Shown here piece after piece: positions 5,151-6,158 of a DNA stretch of 6,158 nucleotides. The stretch is from Desulfobacteraceae bacterium. GTDB lineage: Bacteria > Desulfobacterota > DSM-4660 > Desulfatiglandales > Desulfatiglandaceae. A program made the translations under genes and the position numbers. Where the stretch lies: the NCBI GenBank assembly GCA_013203065.1, contig JABMQV010000769.1:1-6158 (forward strand). Direction: 5' to 3'. The notes under the pieces are model-generated. The model had not been told where the DNA came from, did no database searches, and was given only the letters and a program-made list of their open reading frames with translations. Within the stretch, counting starts at the first letter, position 1; the number at the start of each line of letters is the position of its first letter.

Positions 5151-6158
5151 CTAGTTTTTCAATATAATGGCAGAACCATTTCCACCTAAACCAAGAGTCT
5201 GCAGTAGACAGGTTTTTGCTCCTTCCACCTGCCGGGCCCCTGATTCTCCGCGTAGTTGCCAGACCCCCTGCGCTACCTGGAAAAGCCCCATTGCAGTTGT
5301 TGCTTCTCCAAAAGAAGCAAACCCGCCGCTAGGGTTTATTGGCAATTTTCCGTTGGGAAAGGTTTGATTCTCTTCTACAAGTCGGTCACATTCACCCGGC
5401 TCGCAGATGCCCCAGGACTCAGGCATGAATAGTTCATGCCCAGCGCAGTTATCCTGGAGTTCTATGAAATCTATCTCTCTAGGTTCAATCCCTGCCGTTT
5501 CAAACGCCTTCGTGACAGCCAAAGCTACCTCGCTGGTGAACGGTACAGATGCGGTAGGCTTGCTGGTTGATACCTCGGGGATTCGAAACTGTGGGTCCCC
5601 AAACTGCATGGTCGCCACAGCGGTAGCAGCGACCCATACCGGTTTGGCGTTAATCTGGTTAGCCTTGTCTTTTGAACAAAGGATGGCGGCGGCCGCCCCA
5701 TCGCTCACAGCGCATATTTCATATAATCTGAGGGGATAATTAACCATAGGTGAATTCAAGACTTCTTCCAGAGTGAAAACCTTTTTATAGCGAGCCAAAG
5801 GGTTTTTGGCGCCCACATCGTGAGCCTTCACAGCCACCTTGGCAATATGTTCCTCTGTGGTTCCAAAATCCTCCATCCGTCTTGTCACTTCGAAAGCCCA
5901 ATATCCGGGGTTGGGGATGCCGATAGCTTTCCATCGAATATAGTCCACATCAGTTGCATCATCTGCTGCCCCTGGAGTTCTGGGTATGAACCCCTTTGGC
6001 ATTTTTTCCCCCGCTACAGCCAAAACGACTTCGCTGGAGCCGCTCGCCACCAAATTATGTGCCAAATTAAAGGCATTGGCTCCGGTAGCACAAGCCGAAG
6101 AAACATTATAAATGGGGATTCCGCTACGCCCCATCATCTGGGCGACCTCGTTTCCTGC
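5151..6158 (-). CDS. Thiolase-like (SCP2/lipid-transfer type) acyl-CoA enzyme, C-terminal part (5' end outside window)
   Basis: The frame is open to the window edge (AGNEVAQ precedes the MMGRSG at 6137), so the start is outside. About 335 residues are visible against roughly 390 for the family, suggesting some 55-60 are missing. The nucleophile motif SSACATGANAF (Cys codon 6090-6092) marks a thiolase fold. The middle part has VSDGAAAAILC, as in SCP2-type thiolases. The second domain carries ELQDNCAGHELF (Cys codon 5445-5447), where SCP2 thiolases have HDCF, and INPSGGFASFGEATTAMG, where ordinary thiolases have GHPxGATG. The usual catalytic His of GHP therefore appears to be Glu (codon 5304-5306). 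The end is LGLGGNGSAIILKN then TAG. Thiolases cleave or form 3-oxoacyl-CoA bonds; related enzymes without the GHP His, such as Ltp2, act as retro-aldolases on CoA thioesters. Activity here is uncertain. It lies 79 bases upstream of the binding-protein gene on the same strand, probably in one operon. Confidence 0.9.
   Translation of the reverse strand, partial: AGNEVAQMMGRSGIPIYNVSSACATGANAFNLAHNLVASGSSEVVLAVAGEKMPKGFIPRTPGAADDATDVDYIRWKAIGIPNPGYWAFEVTRRMEDFGTTEEHIAKVAVKAHDVGAKNPLARYKKVFTLEEVLNSPMVNYPLRLYEICAVSDGAAAAILCSKDKANQINAKPVWVAATAVATMQFGDPQFRIPEVSTSKPTASVPFTSEVALAVTKAFETAGIEPREIDFIELQDNCAGHELFMPESWGICEPGECDRLVEENQTFPNGKLPINPSGGFASFGEATTAMGLFQVAQGVWQLRGESGARQVEGAKTCLLQTLGLGGNGSAIILKN

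Noticed and set aside
5091..5159. CTAGTTTTT occurs at 5091-5099 and again at 5151-5159
   Set aside because: Nine AT-rich bases, one copy being the thiolase stop region; likely chance and not an attachment site or duplication.

Overview
This window holds one run of seven genes, all read on the minus strand, so it is described here from high to low coordinates. The genes are: the C-terminal part of a thiolase-like enzyme (5' end outside the window), a periplasmic substrate-binding protein, two LivH/LivM-type permeases, two LivG/LivF-type ATPases, and the N-terminal third of an acyl-CoA dehydrogenase (3' end outside the window). No tRNA, rRNA, insertion sequence, CRISPR array or phage gene was seen. 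The largest gaps between genes are about 75-80 bases.

The middle five genes form a complete ABC importer of the branched-chain amino acid / hydrophobic amide uptake (HAAT, Liv) family, in the order binding protein, permease, permease, ATPase, ATPase. Packing is tight. The livH and livM genes are 3 bases apart, livM and livG overlap by 4 bases (GTGA), and livG and livF overlap by 1 base (TGATG), all signs of translational coupling. The only relaxed junction inside the transporter lies between the binding-protein gene and livH. It holds a perfect 12-bp inverted repeat without a real T-tract, which fits differential expression of an abundant binding protein over its membrane partners.

The flanking genes are acyl-CoA metabolism enzymes on the same strand, and no clear terminator separates them from the transporter. 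The likely reading is a catabolic operon that imports a carboxylate-type substrate (fatty, branched, aromatic or alicyclic acid, or an amino acid) and processes its CoA thioester. The substrate cannot be read from the sequence. The gene style (Liv cassettes beside thiolase and acyl-CoA dehydrogenase genes, moderate base composition, strong AGGAGG ribosome binding sites) suggests a Gram-negative bacterium such as a Desulfobacterota/deltaproteobacterial anaerobe, but this is inference from general resemblance.

The most noteworthy details are small. The ribosome binding site and start codon of the binding-protein gene are tandemly duplicated in frame as a 21-base unit. The thiolase-like enzyme lacks the usual GHP histidine. 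A hairpin follows the binding-protein gene. I see no evidence of a wholly new system; this is an ordinary catabolic/transport region with a few unusual features.
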